A stretch of DNA of 64,000 nt from Oscillospiraceae bacterium (GTDB lineage Bacteria > Bacillota > Clostridia > Oscillospirales > Oscillospiraceae). This document shows positions 25,441 to 34,514 of the stretch, piece after piece. The first letter of the stretch is position 1; each line of letters begins with the position of its first letter. The stretch is taken from NCBI GenBank assembly GCA_015067665.1, contig SVLZ01000001.1:1-64000 (forward strand). Reading direction: 5' to 3'. Position numbers and translations under genes: made by a program. The notes under the pieces were generated by a model. That model searched no databases. It saw only the letters and a list, made by a program, of their open reading frames with translations, and was not told where the DNA came from.

Positions 25441-25470
25441 AGAGCCACAGCTTAGAATAGCTGTGGCTCT
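25441..25470 (-). terminator. Intrinsic terminator after the GPH symporter gene
   Basis: Perfect 12-bp stem agagccacagct / agctgtggctct with a 6-base loop, followed on the minus strand by a short ttt run. It lies 14 bases past the stop of the symporter gene. Confidence 0.75.
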
Positions 25471-25483
25471 CAAAATTAATAAT

Positions 25484-27079
25484 CTACACCGTTTCGTCGG
25501 TAATCGTTGCCATTGCTTCCTCCATAGACATACCACTTGCAATGGCTGCCTTACGGGCCGCATTGACAGCATTGATGGTCTTAATTCGCTTACCGTCCAG
25601 CTCATAACCTTTCATAGACGCCAAACACAGAGCCCATGCGCACATAGGCACCAAGCAAAACAGCGCAATAACCACCCAATTCATTCCCTCCACATAGGGG
25701 GTTGCCTTAGTAGGCAGATCTTCCACACCGATAAACAGCAGTGCAACGGAAACCACTGTAGCAGACAGAGAGGAGACCAGCTTATCCACCAAGCTAAACA
25801 GCGTTCCCATAATACCGGGAATAAACTTGCCGGAGCGGTAGGTCTCATAGTCCGCACAGTCCGCGACCATAGGAATGGGCATATCTGCGGTGGAATAATA
25901 GGCGCCATAGCCTACACCGAAGAACAGCACAAAGAGTATGGTATACAGATTAATGGTGATTTTAAAATCAGGCCCAAAGAGCGTCCCCTCGTAAATGCTC
26001 AGGTTCCACGCAGGATCACCGAATTTCCAGAGCAGCAGCATTACCAGCACACCAATGTAACAAAGCAGTGCCACCGTCACATAAGTCATAAGCGACCGCT
26101 TTTGACCGTATTTTTGAGAGGTGCGGACAGTCAGCAGGAAGAAGGGCGCAGAGAACACATAGCCCATAACCATCATAACCAAATAGAGGCTGTCATATCG
26201 GTTCTTTCCGATCAATTGACCGGCTTCGTTGACTGTGGTGCCGAACTGGGTCATACAGCCATAGAGCATACAAAGCACAGTCACATTGGTAGCGATCGAC
26301 AGTGCCAATTTACAGCCGCCGCCGGCGATCATCAGCCGCTGCAGAGGCTTGTTGTTCCGGATGATGCCCACATACTCGGAAATCTTTACCTGCTCCTGCT
26401 TACCGCCTAAACCGAAATACTTGGTCTGATCTTTTTCCCAGATACCGATAATGGCAAGGATCGTCAAAACCACAGAAACCGCAATGCCGATGGGTGTCAT
26501 AATGGCAAACCAAGTAGCATTGTAGTCACCTGCAATATTGTCGCCTGCAATAATAGGACCTACAAACTGCATCACACCCATACCGGCCAGACTGCCGATA
26601 GTATTAAACACCGTAAAGAGCGGACGTTGTTTGGGATCACTGGTAAGGACCGGCTGCGCAGAGCGAGTCACAGCAGTTTGGAAGGTATAGCCAATCACCC
26701 ACACAGCATAAAGAACGATGAACAGCGTGTAGCGCAGCCACATCATAGTATCCGGCACCAGCGGCGTCAGCAAATAGAGCGCAATGACAGACAGCGCCAT
26801 AACTGCGTTACCGATCACCATAAATGGGCGGAACTTACCGAATTTACCGTCCGTCTTGTCCATAACCGCGCCGATAATAGGGTCGGTAATTGCATCAAAG
26901 ACACGCATACCGGTGACCATAAAGGAAGCGAACACCATAGCAATTCCCAAAACCTTATTGCCAAAGGTCGCAATATAAGAAAGGATCAGGACAAAATAGA
27001 CATTGGTGGCACCATTGTTCATGGGAAACAGCGCCAGCTGATAGAATTTGGCACGATTGATGCCATTATTTTCATGCAT
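25484..27079 (-). CDS. GPH-family (MelB-like) glycoside:cation symporter
   Basis: 531 residues with about 12 membrane segments. The family hallmark DAITDPIIGAVMDKTDGKFGKFRPF is present near residue 60 (Asp residues that bind the coupling cation in MelB), and AYSTAD-like GAYYSTADMPIPMVADCADYE is near residue 390. AGGAGAG precedes ATG 27079. It follows the GH2 gene by 56 bases. It would import a glycoside or oligosaccharide with Na+ or H+ for the GH2 enzyme to split inside the cell. Substrate not determinable. Confidence 0.9.
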   Translation of the reverse strand: MHENNGINRAKFYQLALFPMNNGATNVYFVLILSYIATFGNKVLGIAMVFASFMVTGMRVFDAITDPIIGAVMDKTDGKFGKFRPFMVIGNAVMALSVIALYLLTPLVPDTMMWLRYTLFIVLYAVWVIGYTFQTAVTRSAQPVLTSDPKQRPLFTVFNTIGSLAGMGVMQFVGPIIAGDNIAGDYNATWFAIMTPIGIAVSVVLTILAIIGIWEKDQTKYFGLGGKQEQVKISEYVGIIRNNKPLQRLMIAGGGCKLALSIATNVTVLCMLYGCMTQFGTTVNEAGQLIGKNRYDSLYLVMMVMGYVFSAPFFLLTVRTSQKYGQKRSLMTYVTVALLCYIGVLVMLLLWKFGDPAWNLSIYEGTLFGPDFKITINLYTILFVLFFGVGYGAYYSTADMPIPMVADCADYETYRSGKFIPGIMGTLFSLVDKLVSSLSATVVSVALLFIGVEDLPTKATPYVEGMNWVVIALFCLVPMCAWALCLASMKGYELDGKRIKTINAVNAARKAAIASGMSMEEAMATITDETV

Positions 27080-27135
27080 AGAAAATCTCTCCTAAATAGA
27101 TTATCATCACGAGCCGCCTCGCAATGAAAAGAAAA

Positions 27136-29058
27136 TCAGGTCCAGTTGCCGCCGTCTCCGCCATCCTTACGAAGCTTGTAGGACATATTCGGCTTATCTA
27201 CATGGCGGATCACAGCCGTATCCCGGAGGTCGCCGGATACCGCCTCCAGCTTCATCTGGCCCAAATTGTGCACCTTGAAGGTGAAAATACGGCTGCCGGT
27301 CTGGGTAGCGACCTTCTTGCCATTTGCGTAGAGGGTCACGGTATCCTGATTGGAATAGACCTTGATCTCATTGACCGTCTCCACCCGGTCCACAAACCGC
27401 TTGCCGCAGATGTGCACAAAGGGCTCCTTGCTCCAGTAGGCCTTATAGATATAGAAGGAATCTTTCCTGATCTTCCGGTCAAAGGTCACAAGGCCTTTAT
27501 GATTCATACCGGGCTCACCGCCCTGATTGCGGGCATCGGCGGCAAAATCGAACATATTCCACAAGTGTGTCGCCCACATAAAGGGCCGCTTCTCGAAGAA
27601 ACGGAGCATATACTCATTGTACTTACACTGATACTCTTCCGATTGATCCCCTCTTCTGGGATGGGCGCTGTGAAGATTGGGCATACATTCGCAGCCGTAC
27701 TCCGAATAGCCCAAGCAGCGATTGGGATATTTCCAGTGGAAGAAATCCACCCATAGATTGTTCAGGAACATACCGGGCACATACCAGCCAAGATACAAAT
27801 TCCAGGAAACAATGTCCGAAACCTTATGTGCAACAGGATTAAAAGGACCGCAGACTGCATAGCAGGCCAGCGTCGTGGGGCGGGAAGGATCCATTTCGTG
27901 AATCAAGTCGTTGAGGACCCGATGGTTGTCCAGCATATCCTTCTTATCCTTGGTAGAGATGGTGATCTCGTTGGAGATGCCCCATACACAGATGGAAGGA
28001 TGGTTGTAATTTTGGACGATGAGCTCCTTCATTTGGGAGATCGTATTCTCACGGCCGCGAGGCAGATGCTCGGAGATGTAGGGGATCTCCGCCCAAACCA
28101 CCATACCGTACCGATCGCACAAATCGTAGAAATACTGATCGTGCTGATAGTGCGCCAGCCGAATGGTGTTGGCACCGATCTCACGAATCATCGCCATATC
28201 GATGTCGTGATGCTCGCGGGTCAAGGCATTGCCGATGCCCTTCCAGTCCTGATGACGGCAAACACCTCGCAGAGGATAGCTGCGTCCGTTAAGGAAGAAG
28301 CCCTCCTGAGGGTCCACGCGGAAGGTGCGGACACCAAAATGGGTAGAGATCTCATCCACCGCTACCCCATCCACCTGCAGCATTGCTACGCAGGTATAGA
28401 GATAGGGATCTGCAATGCCGTCCCACAGATGGACATTAGAAATGGTCATAGTCGTGTCGGTACCTTCACCGGAAGCTACCAAATTGCCCTCCTGATCCAG
28501 CAGCTTCACCGCAACGGTGCCCCGCGGGGCATTGTGCCAGCTGCGAACCTGTACAGAGCCGTCCTTTCCGACAACAGTAGGGGTAACGGCGATGCCGGAG
28601 CCGCCGAAATAGTCTAAATCAAAATGATTTTCGTTGACCGTCAGCAGCATCACGTCCCGGTAGATACCACCATAGAAGGTGAAATCCGCCTTTTGGGGAT
28701 ATACCCGGTCATTGACAGAATTATCCACTTCCACCAAAAGGTCATTTTCTTCCCTTAGATGCGCAGTAATATCTGCGCGGAAAGTGGAATAGCCACCGTC
28801 GTGGGTGGCAACAGTTGCACCGTTGAGGATCACCTTAGCAGAGGCGTTAACGCCTCTGAACTCTAAAAAGACCCGCTCGTTCTCGTCAAAATCGGGTCTT
28901 CGGAAGGTCTTAGCGTACCGGCAAGTACCGCGATAATAGTCATTACCGCCGTCCTGCCCGTCTATATTATTCCATGTATGGGGAATATTTACAGGTGTAC
29001 AGGTACCGTCGTGATAAAGAAAGGTCCAATCCTGATTCAGAAGTGTAGTTTTACGCAT
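27136..29058 (-). CDS. GH2-family beta-galactosidase/beta-glucuronidase-like enzyme
   Basis: 640 residues without a signal peptide, so cytosolic. Domain order: jelly-roll (residues 1-175; LNQDWTFLYHDGTCTPVNIPHTW, FEFRGVNASAKVILNG-like), Ig-like (about 180-275), TIM barrel (about 280-560), short C-terminal tail. Acid/base Glu in WGISNEI and nucleophile Glu in CLGYSEYGCE are both present. RLAHYQHDQYFYDLCDRYGMVVWAEIP is typical of the family. AAAGGAGC precedes the ATG. It shares direction with GH3 upstream and the GPH symporter downstream, suggesting it hydrolyses the imported glycoside. Galactosidase versus glucuronidase cannot be settled here. Confidence 0.88.
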   Translation of the reverse strand: MRKTTLLNQDWTFLYHDGTCTPVNIPHTWNNIDGQDGGNDYYRGTCRYAKTFRRPDFDENERVFLEFRGVNASAKVILNGATVATHDGGYSTFRADITAHLREENDLLVEVDNSVNDRVYPQKADFTFYGGIYRDVMLLTVNENHFDLDYFGGSGIAVTPTVVGKDGSVQVRSWHNAPRGTVAVKLLDQEGNLVASGEGTDTTMTISNVHLWDGIADPYLYTCVAMLQVDGVAVDEISTHFGVRTFRVDPQEGFFLNGRSYPLRGVCRHQDWKGIGNALTREHHDIDMAMIREIGANTIRLAHYQHDQYFYDLCDRYGMVVWAEIPYISEHLPRGRENTISQMKELIVQNYNHPSICVWGISNEITISTKDKKDMLDNHRVLNDLIHEMDPSRPTTLACYAVCGPFNPVAHKVSDIVSWNLYLGWYVPGMFLNNLWVDFFHWKYPNRCLGYSEYGCECMPNLHSAHPRRGDQSEEYQCKYNEYMLRFFEKRPFMWATHLWNMFDFAADARNQGGEPGMNHKGLVTFDRKIRKDSFYIYKAYWSKEPFVHICGKRFVDRVETVNEIKVYSNQDTVTLYANGKKVATQTGSRIFTFKVHNLGQMKLEAVSGDLRDTAVIRHVDKPNMSYKLRKDGGDGGNWT

Positions 29059-29366
29059 TTTGTGCTCCTTTCAGGCTGCCGCAATGTATTTGGGATGCCT
29101 GATTTATAAAACGTAACCAGCCGTCAAAAGGCAATATCCCCCATACGCACTGTCTTGAAACCTTAATAATCAAGTGGCAGGGTAAAGCAAAAACGGATGA
29201 TTTTTGACGGATGCGAGAAAAAAATAAAGCATTTTTCATACCAAACAACGCGCCCTCCACCGTAGCTAATATACGCTGATGAGCGCGCGTTGCTTTTCTT
29301 GGCATTTTTTTGACATTTTGGAGGAAGCACCCTTTCGGGTGCTTCCCAATCAAAAATATCTTATAC
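29059..29366. other. Intergenic region between GH3 and GH2 genes
   Basis: 308 bases with no supported gene. A stem-loop ggaagcaccc / gggtgcttcc (29323-29346) directly follows the GH3 stop but lacks a U-tract on the minus strand. Arms caacgcgc and gcgcgttg around 29246-29292 form a second long inverted repeat. A weak promoter (TTGCTT-16-TATTAA on the minus strand) may precede the GH2 gene. Confidence 0.45.
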
Positions 29367-32300
29367 TTACTCCTCTTCCCACTTCCACGCAGCCTTTATA
29401 CGTCTCATTTCCGCTTTCAGACCGGTTCTTCTCAGTCTCTTGCTGCCTTGTACCCAAAGCACAATAAAGGGAACAGACATAAGGCCCATGACCACAGTGG
29501 CGATTCTGGCCACAATCAGAATCTTAGGCGTTATCTGCTTAACAACGGTATTCTCGCCAACACCGTTCATAGCGGCAGAATTGATAATGGTATACAGATT
29601 GTGATGCATAGCCTCTACCAGTGCGTTTACCACAATGGGATCGGGATTTTCACCGCCTACGGTTGCCTTCAGATCGTCGGTTGCATAGGACATCATTGCG
29701 TCAAAGCAAGTGACACCGCCTGCCACGATGGCAGCAGATGCATCACAGTAATCTGTCAGAATATTGTCGGTGATATACATAGCCTTGTTGCCCCACTCAC
29801 CCCGGAGGATGCCGGACATAAGCTTCTGATTGAAGCCGGACCAAGTGGTGCCCCAACGGGTATAGGCAGTCATAATACCACCGCGTCCGTTATTCTCCTC
29901 CAACGCTTTCTGGAAGGCCTTCAGGTAAATTTCACGGGCAGCCTGCTCGCTGAGCCATGCAGCCTGACCCAGGCGGTCCTGCTCGGAGTCATTCAGGGCG
30001 AAGTGCTTGAACACTACGTCAACACCGTTATTCAGAAGTGCAGATACCTCTGCGTATGCCATCTCACCGGCAAGGAAGCCATCCTCGGAGTAGTACTCAA
30101 AGTTACGGCCGCCGTAGGGAGTACGGTGGGTATTGGCACCGGGGCCATAGAGGCAGGAAACGCTTGCATCCAGACAGTCGTATGCGATCATTTCACCGAC
30201 TCTGTACATAAGCTTTGTATTGAAGGTCGCTGTCATCACGTCCTCGGAAGTAAATGCAGTAGCCTCTGCGGACTTACCTTCCATAGTAACGAGACCGCCG
30301 CCGAAGAGAGAGACGGTAAGGCCCTGAGGACCGTTCTCATCACGGGAGCCGGGTGCATTGACGGAGGGAACGGGATGTCTCCAGTGGAAGCAGTCAGAAA
30401 CAGAGATCAGCTCTTCCATAGTCAGGTTTTCAAGAAGCTTGTTCCAAGCAGGATCGTCGTAATCCTTGGCAGCCTTAATGCCGTCCTTATCCTCGTCCAT
30501 ATTGAACATATCGTAAAGGGTCAGGCCGTTCTCTGCGTCCAGAATGGGCATCAGCTTCCATGCCTTGGGATATTCGTAGAAATCCTTGCCAATGCCGGTC
30601 CAGCGGTCAACGGCCAGCTCACCGATCATCTTGTCGATGATCTCAAGCTCAATGTTTTCGCGCCAAGTGCCTTCCCAGTCGTTTCTGGAGAGGAAGGTCA
30701 CTACATCCTTGCCATAGTACAGATTCGGATCTGCATGATCAAGCTGGTTGGTAATCTCAGTGCCATTGAGGGACTTGGAGTAGGTCTCACTGTCAAAGGC
30801 CATATCCCAGCCGTAAACCAGTTCAGCCTTACCCTCTGCATCCATACCGTCAGCAACTGTCTTGCCGTGGGCGGCCAAAACGTTATTCACTGCATCGTGC
30901 GCATCCGTAGCAGCCGTCAGGTAGTAGGTGCCCTCGTCGAGGATATAGGTCTTTGCACCGTAAGCGTCATAGGCAGCCATATCCCGCTCGTCCACCTGAA
31001 TCGTCAGCGTCTCAGATTTACCGGGCGCGAGGACTTCGGTCTTGCCAAAGCCAATAAGCTGAACGGCAGACTTTTCGATCTTATTGTCAATATCATACTG
31101 GGTATAGGGAGAGGAAAGATAAATCTGAACCGTTTCCTTACCGGCCACATCACCGGTATTGGTAACCGTCACAGTAACATTGTAGCACTTCTCACCACTA
31201 CTATTCACACCGGTCTCAACAGTCATATTGCTATACTGGAAGGTAGTGTAGGAAAGGCCATAGCCGAAGGTAAAGGCAACTTCCTTGCCATACTGCGTAG
31301 CATAGTTTCCGGCATTGCCCTGACCCATAACTGCATCAAAATATCTGGTCTCATAGTACTTATAGCCGACATAGATACCTTCCTGGTATACCATGTAGGT
31401 AGAAGCCTGCTCAGGCACCTGACCGTTATAGTTGGCATATTGCATCGCAATGTAATTGTGCATTGCGGGAGAAGAAAGGTTGTCGTAGCAGTAGGTATCT
31501 ACCAAGCTGCCGGAGGGATTTACCTTACCGGCTAAAATATCGGTCACTGCATTGGTGCCGCTGATACCCAAACCACCGACCCACAGGCAGGCATCCACAT
31601 CGTAGTCGTTGAGGAAATCAACCTGCAGCGCATTGGAGGTGTTGATGAGAACGATGATATTACTGATCTTGCCTTCCTTCTTAAGACTATCCGCATAAGC
31701 CATCAAAGCTCTCTCATTGTCGTTAAGAGCAAGGTAGTTAAACTGTGTGATGACACCGTTTCCATCTACATAGCCGGGGAATGCGCAGTCATAGCCTTCA
31801 CCGCCTACACGGGAGAAGGTGATGATCACTGCATCACCGTAAGAAGCGATGGAATCCTTCACATTTGCGGGATAGTTTTTCGGATCGATTTCGGAAATAG
31901 GAGCCTGTCCGCCCAAAGTGGCATTTTCACCGCCGGTGCCGCCTTCAGCCGAATCCTTTTTCAGGTTTGCAGCCTCTTTGCTGTTATACCAGTCCCAAAG
32001 CGTTGCATTTACCGCAAAGCCGCTCTTTTCCAGCGCTGCCTTTAAGTTATCTGCCTTGGATGCGTCCACATTACCGGAACCGGTACCGCCGTAGGTAAGG
32101 TCCACAGAGTTGACGGAAAGGGTAGAAACCTTTGCACCCTGTTTAAGAGGCAGTCCACCCTTGTTGAGAAGCAGGGCTGCGCCCTCCGACTCTACTTCAT
32201 AGCAGAGCGCCTGACCTGCCGCCAGTCTCTCATCCTGAGGAACACCCATACCGGGGTAATAGATAGCGCCCGGATCTCTGTTTTCCAGTTCCCAAAAGCT

Positions 32301-32483
32301 GTTACCGGGAACCAACAGAGAAATCGTGTTATCAAACATACCGAGAACGATGTTCAGCGGGATCATAATAACCGTCAGGATCGCGCAGCACAGCGCCACA
32401 GTCTTCCAAGGGGTAACAAACTTGCGTTTTGCCCTTTTGTAGGCTTTCTTAGCCCATCTGTACTCAGCTTTCATTTCGTCCAT
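29367..32483 (-). CDS. Membrane-anchored, domain-permuted GH3 beta-glycosidase
   Basis: 1,038 residues, start ATG 32483 with AGAGGAAG upstream. An N-terminal membrane helix (about residues 28-50) and a C-terminal one (about 995-1017, ILIVARIATVVMGLMSVPF) anchor both ends. The domain order is reversed relative to most GH3 enzymes: the alpha/beta sandwich comes first (GAALLLNKGGLPLKQGAKVSTL), then an FnIII-like domain (ETVQIYLSSPYTQYD, LAPGKSETLTI), then the TIM barrel (PQGLTVSLFGG, YGPGANTHRTPYGGRNFEYYSED, KHFALNDSEQDR). The likely nucleophile is Asp in MYITDNIL. It would cleave beta-linked oligosaccharides at the outer face. It lies upstream of GH2 and the symporter, with its own promoter. 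Confidence 0.85.
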   Translation of the reverse strand: MDEMKAEYRWAKKAYKRAKRKFVTPWKTVALCCAILTVIMIPLNIVLGMFDNTISLLVPGNSFWELENRDPGAIYYPGMGVPQDERLAAGQALCYEVESEGAALLLNKGGLPLKQGAKVSTLSVNSVDLTYGGTGSGNVDASKADNLKAALEKSGFAVNATLWDWYNSKEAANLKKDSAEGGTGGENATLGGQAPISEIDPKNYPANVKDSIASYGDAVIITFSRVGGEGYDCAFPGYVDGNGVITQFNYLALNDNERALMAYADSLKKEGKISNIIVLINTSNALQVDFLNDYDVDACLWVGGLGISGTNAVTDILAGKVNPSGSLVDTYCYDNLSSPAMHNYIAMQYANYNGQVPEQASTYMVYQEGIYVGYKYYETRYFDAVMGQGNAGNYATQYGKEVAFTFGYGLSYTTFQYSNMTVETGVNSSGEKCYNVTVTVTNTGDVAGKETVQIYLSSPYTQYDIDNKIEKSAVQLIGFGKTEVLAPGKSETLTIQVDERDMAAYDAYGAKTYILDEGTYYLTAATDAHDAVNNVLAAHGKTVADGMDAEGKAELVYGWDMAFDSETYSKSLNGTEITNQLDHADPNLYYGKDVVTFLSRNDWEGTWRENIELEIIDKMIGELAVDRWTGIGKDFYEYPKAWKLMPILDAENGLTLYDMFNMDEDKDGIKAAKDYDDPAWNKLLENLTMEELISVSDCFHWRHPVPSVNAPGSRDENGPQGLTVSLFGGGLVTMEGKSAEATAFTSEDVMTATFNTKLMYRVGEMIAYDCLDASVSCLYGPGANTHRTPYGGRNFEYYSEDGFLAGEMAYAEVSALLNNGVDVVFKHFALNDSEQDRLGQAAWLSEQAAREIYLKAFQKALEENNGRGGIMTAYTRWGTTWSGFNQKLMSGILRGEWGNKAMYITDNILTDYCDASAAIVAGGVTCFDAMMSYATDDLKATVGGENPDPIVVNALVEAMHHNLYTIINSAAMNGVGENTVVKQITPKILIVARIATVVMGLMSVPFIVLWVQGSKRLRRTGLKAEMRRIKAAWKWEEE

Positions 32484-32865
32484 TGTTCTTCCTCTTTCAT
32501 CGTGTATTCTATTGCATAGTTCTAATAGGAGCCAATCCTACATCAGTAATTTTATCATTCTATTCTCTATTGGTCAACAACATTTTAACCACATTTCACA
32601 CAAATGTGGCAGTAATATTTGTATAAAAACACTGCAGTCTCTGTAACGCAGCGGAAAAACCTATGCCCAGGCGTGATTTTCGCCCATTTTTTGGTATTTA
32701 TTGAATAATAGCAGCGCCGCACCCTCTTTTCCGGTGAAAGGAGCAAACGCAGAAAATACACATCTCACACTTCATCATTTAGCTATATTCTATGGTGCAA
32801 ACAGAGAAATACTCCTAAATTGAAAACCAAGCTGCAATGTGTCGCAGCTTGGTTTTCATAATGGG
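32484..32865. promoter_or_regulatory. Promoter region of GH3 gene with palindromic operator candidate
   Basis: 382 bases without a gene. Minus strand: TTGACC (32572-32577), 17 bases, TAAAAT (32549-32554) for the GH3 gene. Just upstream of the -35 is the palindrome ccacatttcacacaaatgtgg (32589-32609, 8-bp arms), a candidate regulator site. The rest up to the SIS-gene terminator shows nothing recognisable. Confidence 0.6.
32821..32858 (-). terminator. Terminator of the rhamnose/ROK/SIS operon
   Basis: 15-bp stem tgaaaaccaagctgc / gcagcttggttttca with an 8-base loop, followed on the minus strand by atttaggag; the stem itself ends in a T-run. It lies 8 bases past the SIS gene stop. Confidence 0.85.
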
Positions 32866-33513
32866 TCAAATATCAAACAGTTCGTATTCAACCACCGCGC
32901 ACAGCAGATGGTAAACTGCCAGATGATCTTCCTGAATACGATAGGTTTCGCACTGGGGCATAATGAGCGCCAAATCTGCAAGCTGCGCCAAAGCCCCACC
33001 GGTTTTACCGGTCAGGCCGATGGTATGCAGGCCAAGACTATTCGCTGTCATCACCGCAGCAGCCACATTTTTTGCGCCGCCGGAGGTGCTGATGCCGATG
33101 AGAACATCGCCGGGCTTGCCGTAGGCAAGCACCTGCTGGGCATATACAAGCTCCGGATCTACATCGTTTTCAAAGGCAGAAATGGCCGCACTGTGGGTCA
33201 CCAGCGAAATGGTAGGCAGTCCCTGCTGGAGCTTTCCTGCAATTTCTGCGCCCCGATCGCCATACTTTTCTGCCATTTCCTTTTGAAAATCCGCATTTGC
33301 AGGACGTTTCAGCAGAAAGCCCTTGAGAAACTCACCGGCAATATGGTCGCAGTCTGCGCAGCTTCCGCCGTTACCGCAAAGAAGCAACTTGTTGCCACCC
33401 TCGAAAGCGGTGATCAGCGTCTCGCAGGCTTCTAATATCTGCTCTTTAAGAGGCAGCAAATCGCTATGCCGATCAAAAAAGGCATTGATAAAATTCTGTG
33501 TTCTTTCTTTCAT
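32866..33513 (-). CDS. SIS-domain sugar isomerase (GmhA-like)
   Basis: 215 residues. ATG 33513 is preferred over 33519 because AGGAG then sits 8 bases upstream. The fold signature of phosphoheptose isomerase-like SIS proteins is clear: LLLCGNGGSCADCDHIAGEF and ISTSGGAKNV, with DHLAVYHLLC late, where GmhA has its metal/active-site residues. Such enzymes bind phosphosugars; here it follows a ROK kinase with near-overlap (5 bases apart) and class II aldolases, so it probably isomerises or removes a sugar phosphate in the same deoxysugar route. Heptose synthesis is unlikely in this context. Last gene of the operon. Confidence 0.8.
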   Translation of the reverse strand: MKERTQNFINAFFDRHSDLLPLKEQILEACETLITAFEGGNKLLLCGNGGSCADCDHIAGEFLKGFLLKRPANADFQKEMAEKYGDRGAEIAGKLQQGLPTISLVTHSAAISAFENDVDPELVYAQQVLAYGKPGDVLIGISTSGGAKNVAAAVMTANSLGLHTIGLTGKTGGALAQLADLALIMPQCETYRIQEDHLAVYHLLCAVVEYELFDI

Positions 33514-33518
33514 TGTCA

Positions 33519-34502
33519 TTACTCCTGTCTGCTGCGCTCGAAATAGTAATCCGCCACGGTCAACGCCGCAATATCGCCTACGGATTCGGTTAATCCGCAA
33601 GGCACTACCTCACAAACCTCACGGGTATATTCCAGCGCCTCCTCCAGAATCACCGCTTCTGCCTCGGGCCAAAGCAGGTCTCTTGCCCGGGTAAAGACAC
33701 TGCCGATGACGATCTTCTCAGGATTGAGCATATCCATCACCATAGAAAGGCCAACACCCAGCATCTGTCCGCATTTAGATATGATCTTCTTAGCAAGGGC
33801 ATCTCCCTCACGGGCGGCAATGCAGACCTTTTCAGCTGTCAGGGCTCCCAAATCTTCCATCGTGGGGCAAATAGCCGGGGCTTTACCCATTTGGATCTCT
33901 TCCATCACATAGCTCTTTGCCAGCTGGGCAATGCCGCCACCGCTGCAAAAGCCTTCGAAAGAACCGGACTTTCCGTAACCAACGGGACCAAAAGGCGCAA
34001 GGCGAATATGTCCCAGCTCCCCTGCTGAATCGCTGGTACCTTCGTAAAGCCGACCGTTCAGAATAAGACCTGCGCCGAGGCCCGTACCAAAGGTCATAAA
34101 GACCATATTCTCCGTGCCCCGACCTGCGCCCATCCGCCACTCTGCCAATGCGCCTGCGTTGGCGTCGTTGCAGAGGAAGGTAGGCAAGCCTGTCTCCTTT
34201 TGGAAATACTCTACGATGGGCACATTGTCCCAACCGATGAGGTTAGGAGGCGACAGCACCAATCCCCTCTTAGAGCTGAGTGGGCCGCCGCAGCTAATGC
34301 CGATGGCTTTGGGCGCTTCCTCGCTTTGGGAAATGCAACTTTTCACATCCTCCAAAAGCTCCGGCAGCACCAGATCGGGCGGTCTTTTTTCCGTCAGCCG
34401 CTTTTGGCACTTATGCAGCACCCGCACATTTCCCTGACCGTCGGAACAGCCAAGAGAGACGGCGCATTTTGTGCCGCCAATATCGATTCCAATATAATTC
34501 AT
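33519..34502 (-). CDS. ROK-family sugar kinase
   Basis: 327 residues. ATP-binding motif IGIDIGGTKCAVSLG at the start, a second phosphate block GTGLGAGLILNG near residue 150, and GELGHIRLAPFGP. The zinc-binding CxCGxxGC motif found in many ROK proteins is absent; instead the region reads SGSFEGFCSGGG. There is no N-terminal HTH, so it is an enzyme rather than a repressor. It phosphorylates a hexose or derivative in the cytosol; which one is not predictable. Located 12 bases after the tandem aldolase gene and directly before the SIS gene. Confidence 0.85.
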   Translation of the reverse strand: MNYIGIDIGGTKCAVSLGCSDGQGNVRVLHKCQKRLTEKRPPDLVLPELLEDVKSCISQSEEAPKAIGISCGGPLSSKRGLVLSPPNLIGWDNVPIVEYFQKETGLPTFLCNDANAGALAEWRMGAGRGTENMVFMTFGTGLGAGLILNGRLYEGTSDSAGELGHIRLAPFGPVGYGKSGSFEGFCSGGGIAQLAKSYVMEEIQMGKAPAICPTMEDLGALTAEKVCIAAREGDALAKKIISKCGQMLGVGLSMVMDMLNPEKIVIGSVFTRARDLLWPEAEAVILEEALEYTREVCEVVPCGLTESVGDIAALTVADYYFERSRQE

Positions 34503-34514
34503 ACGATCCCTTTC

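Noticed and set aside
24064-25455. 463-residue plus-strand ORF
   Set aside because: Opposite the two-HTH regulator, which has a promoter, ribosome site and domains.
29310-31535. 741-residue plus-strand ORF opposite the GH3 gene
   Set aside because: It is the antisense shadow of a clear GH3 enzyme with all motifs; its translation is low-complexity Ile/His/Cys-rich with no recognisable domain.
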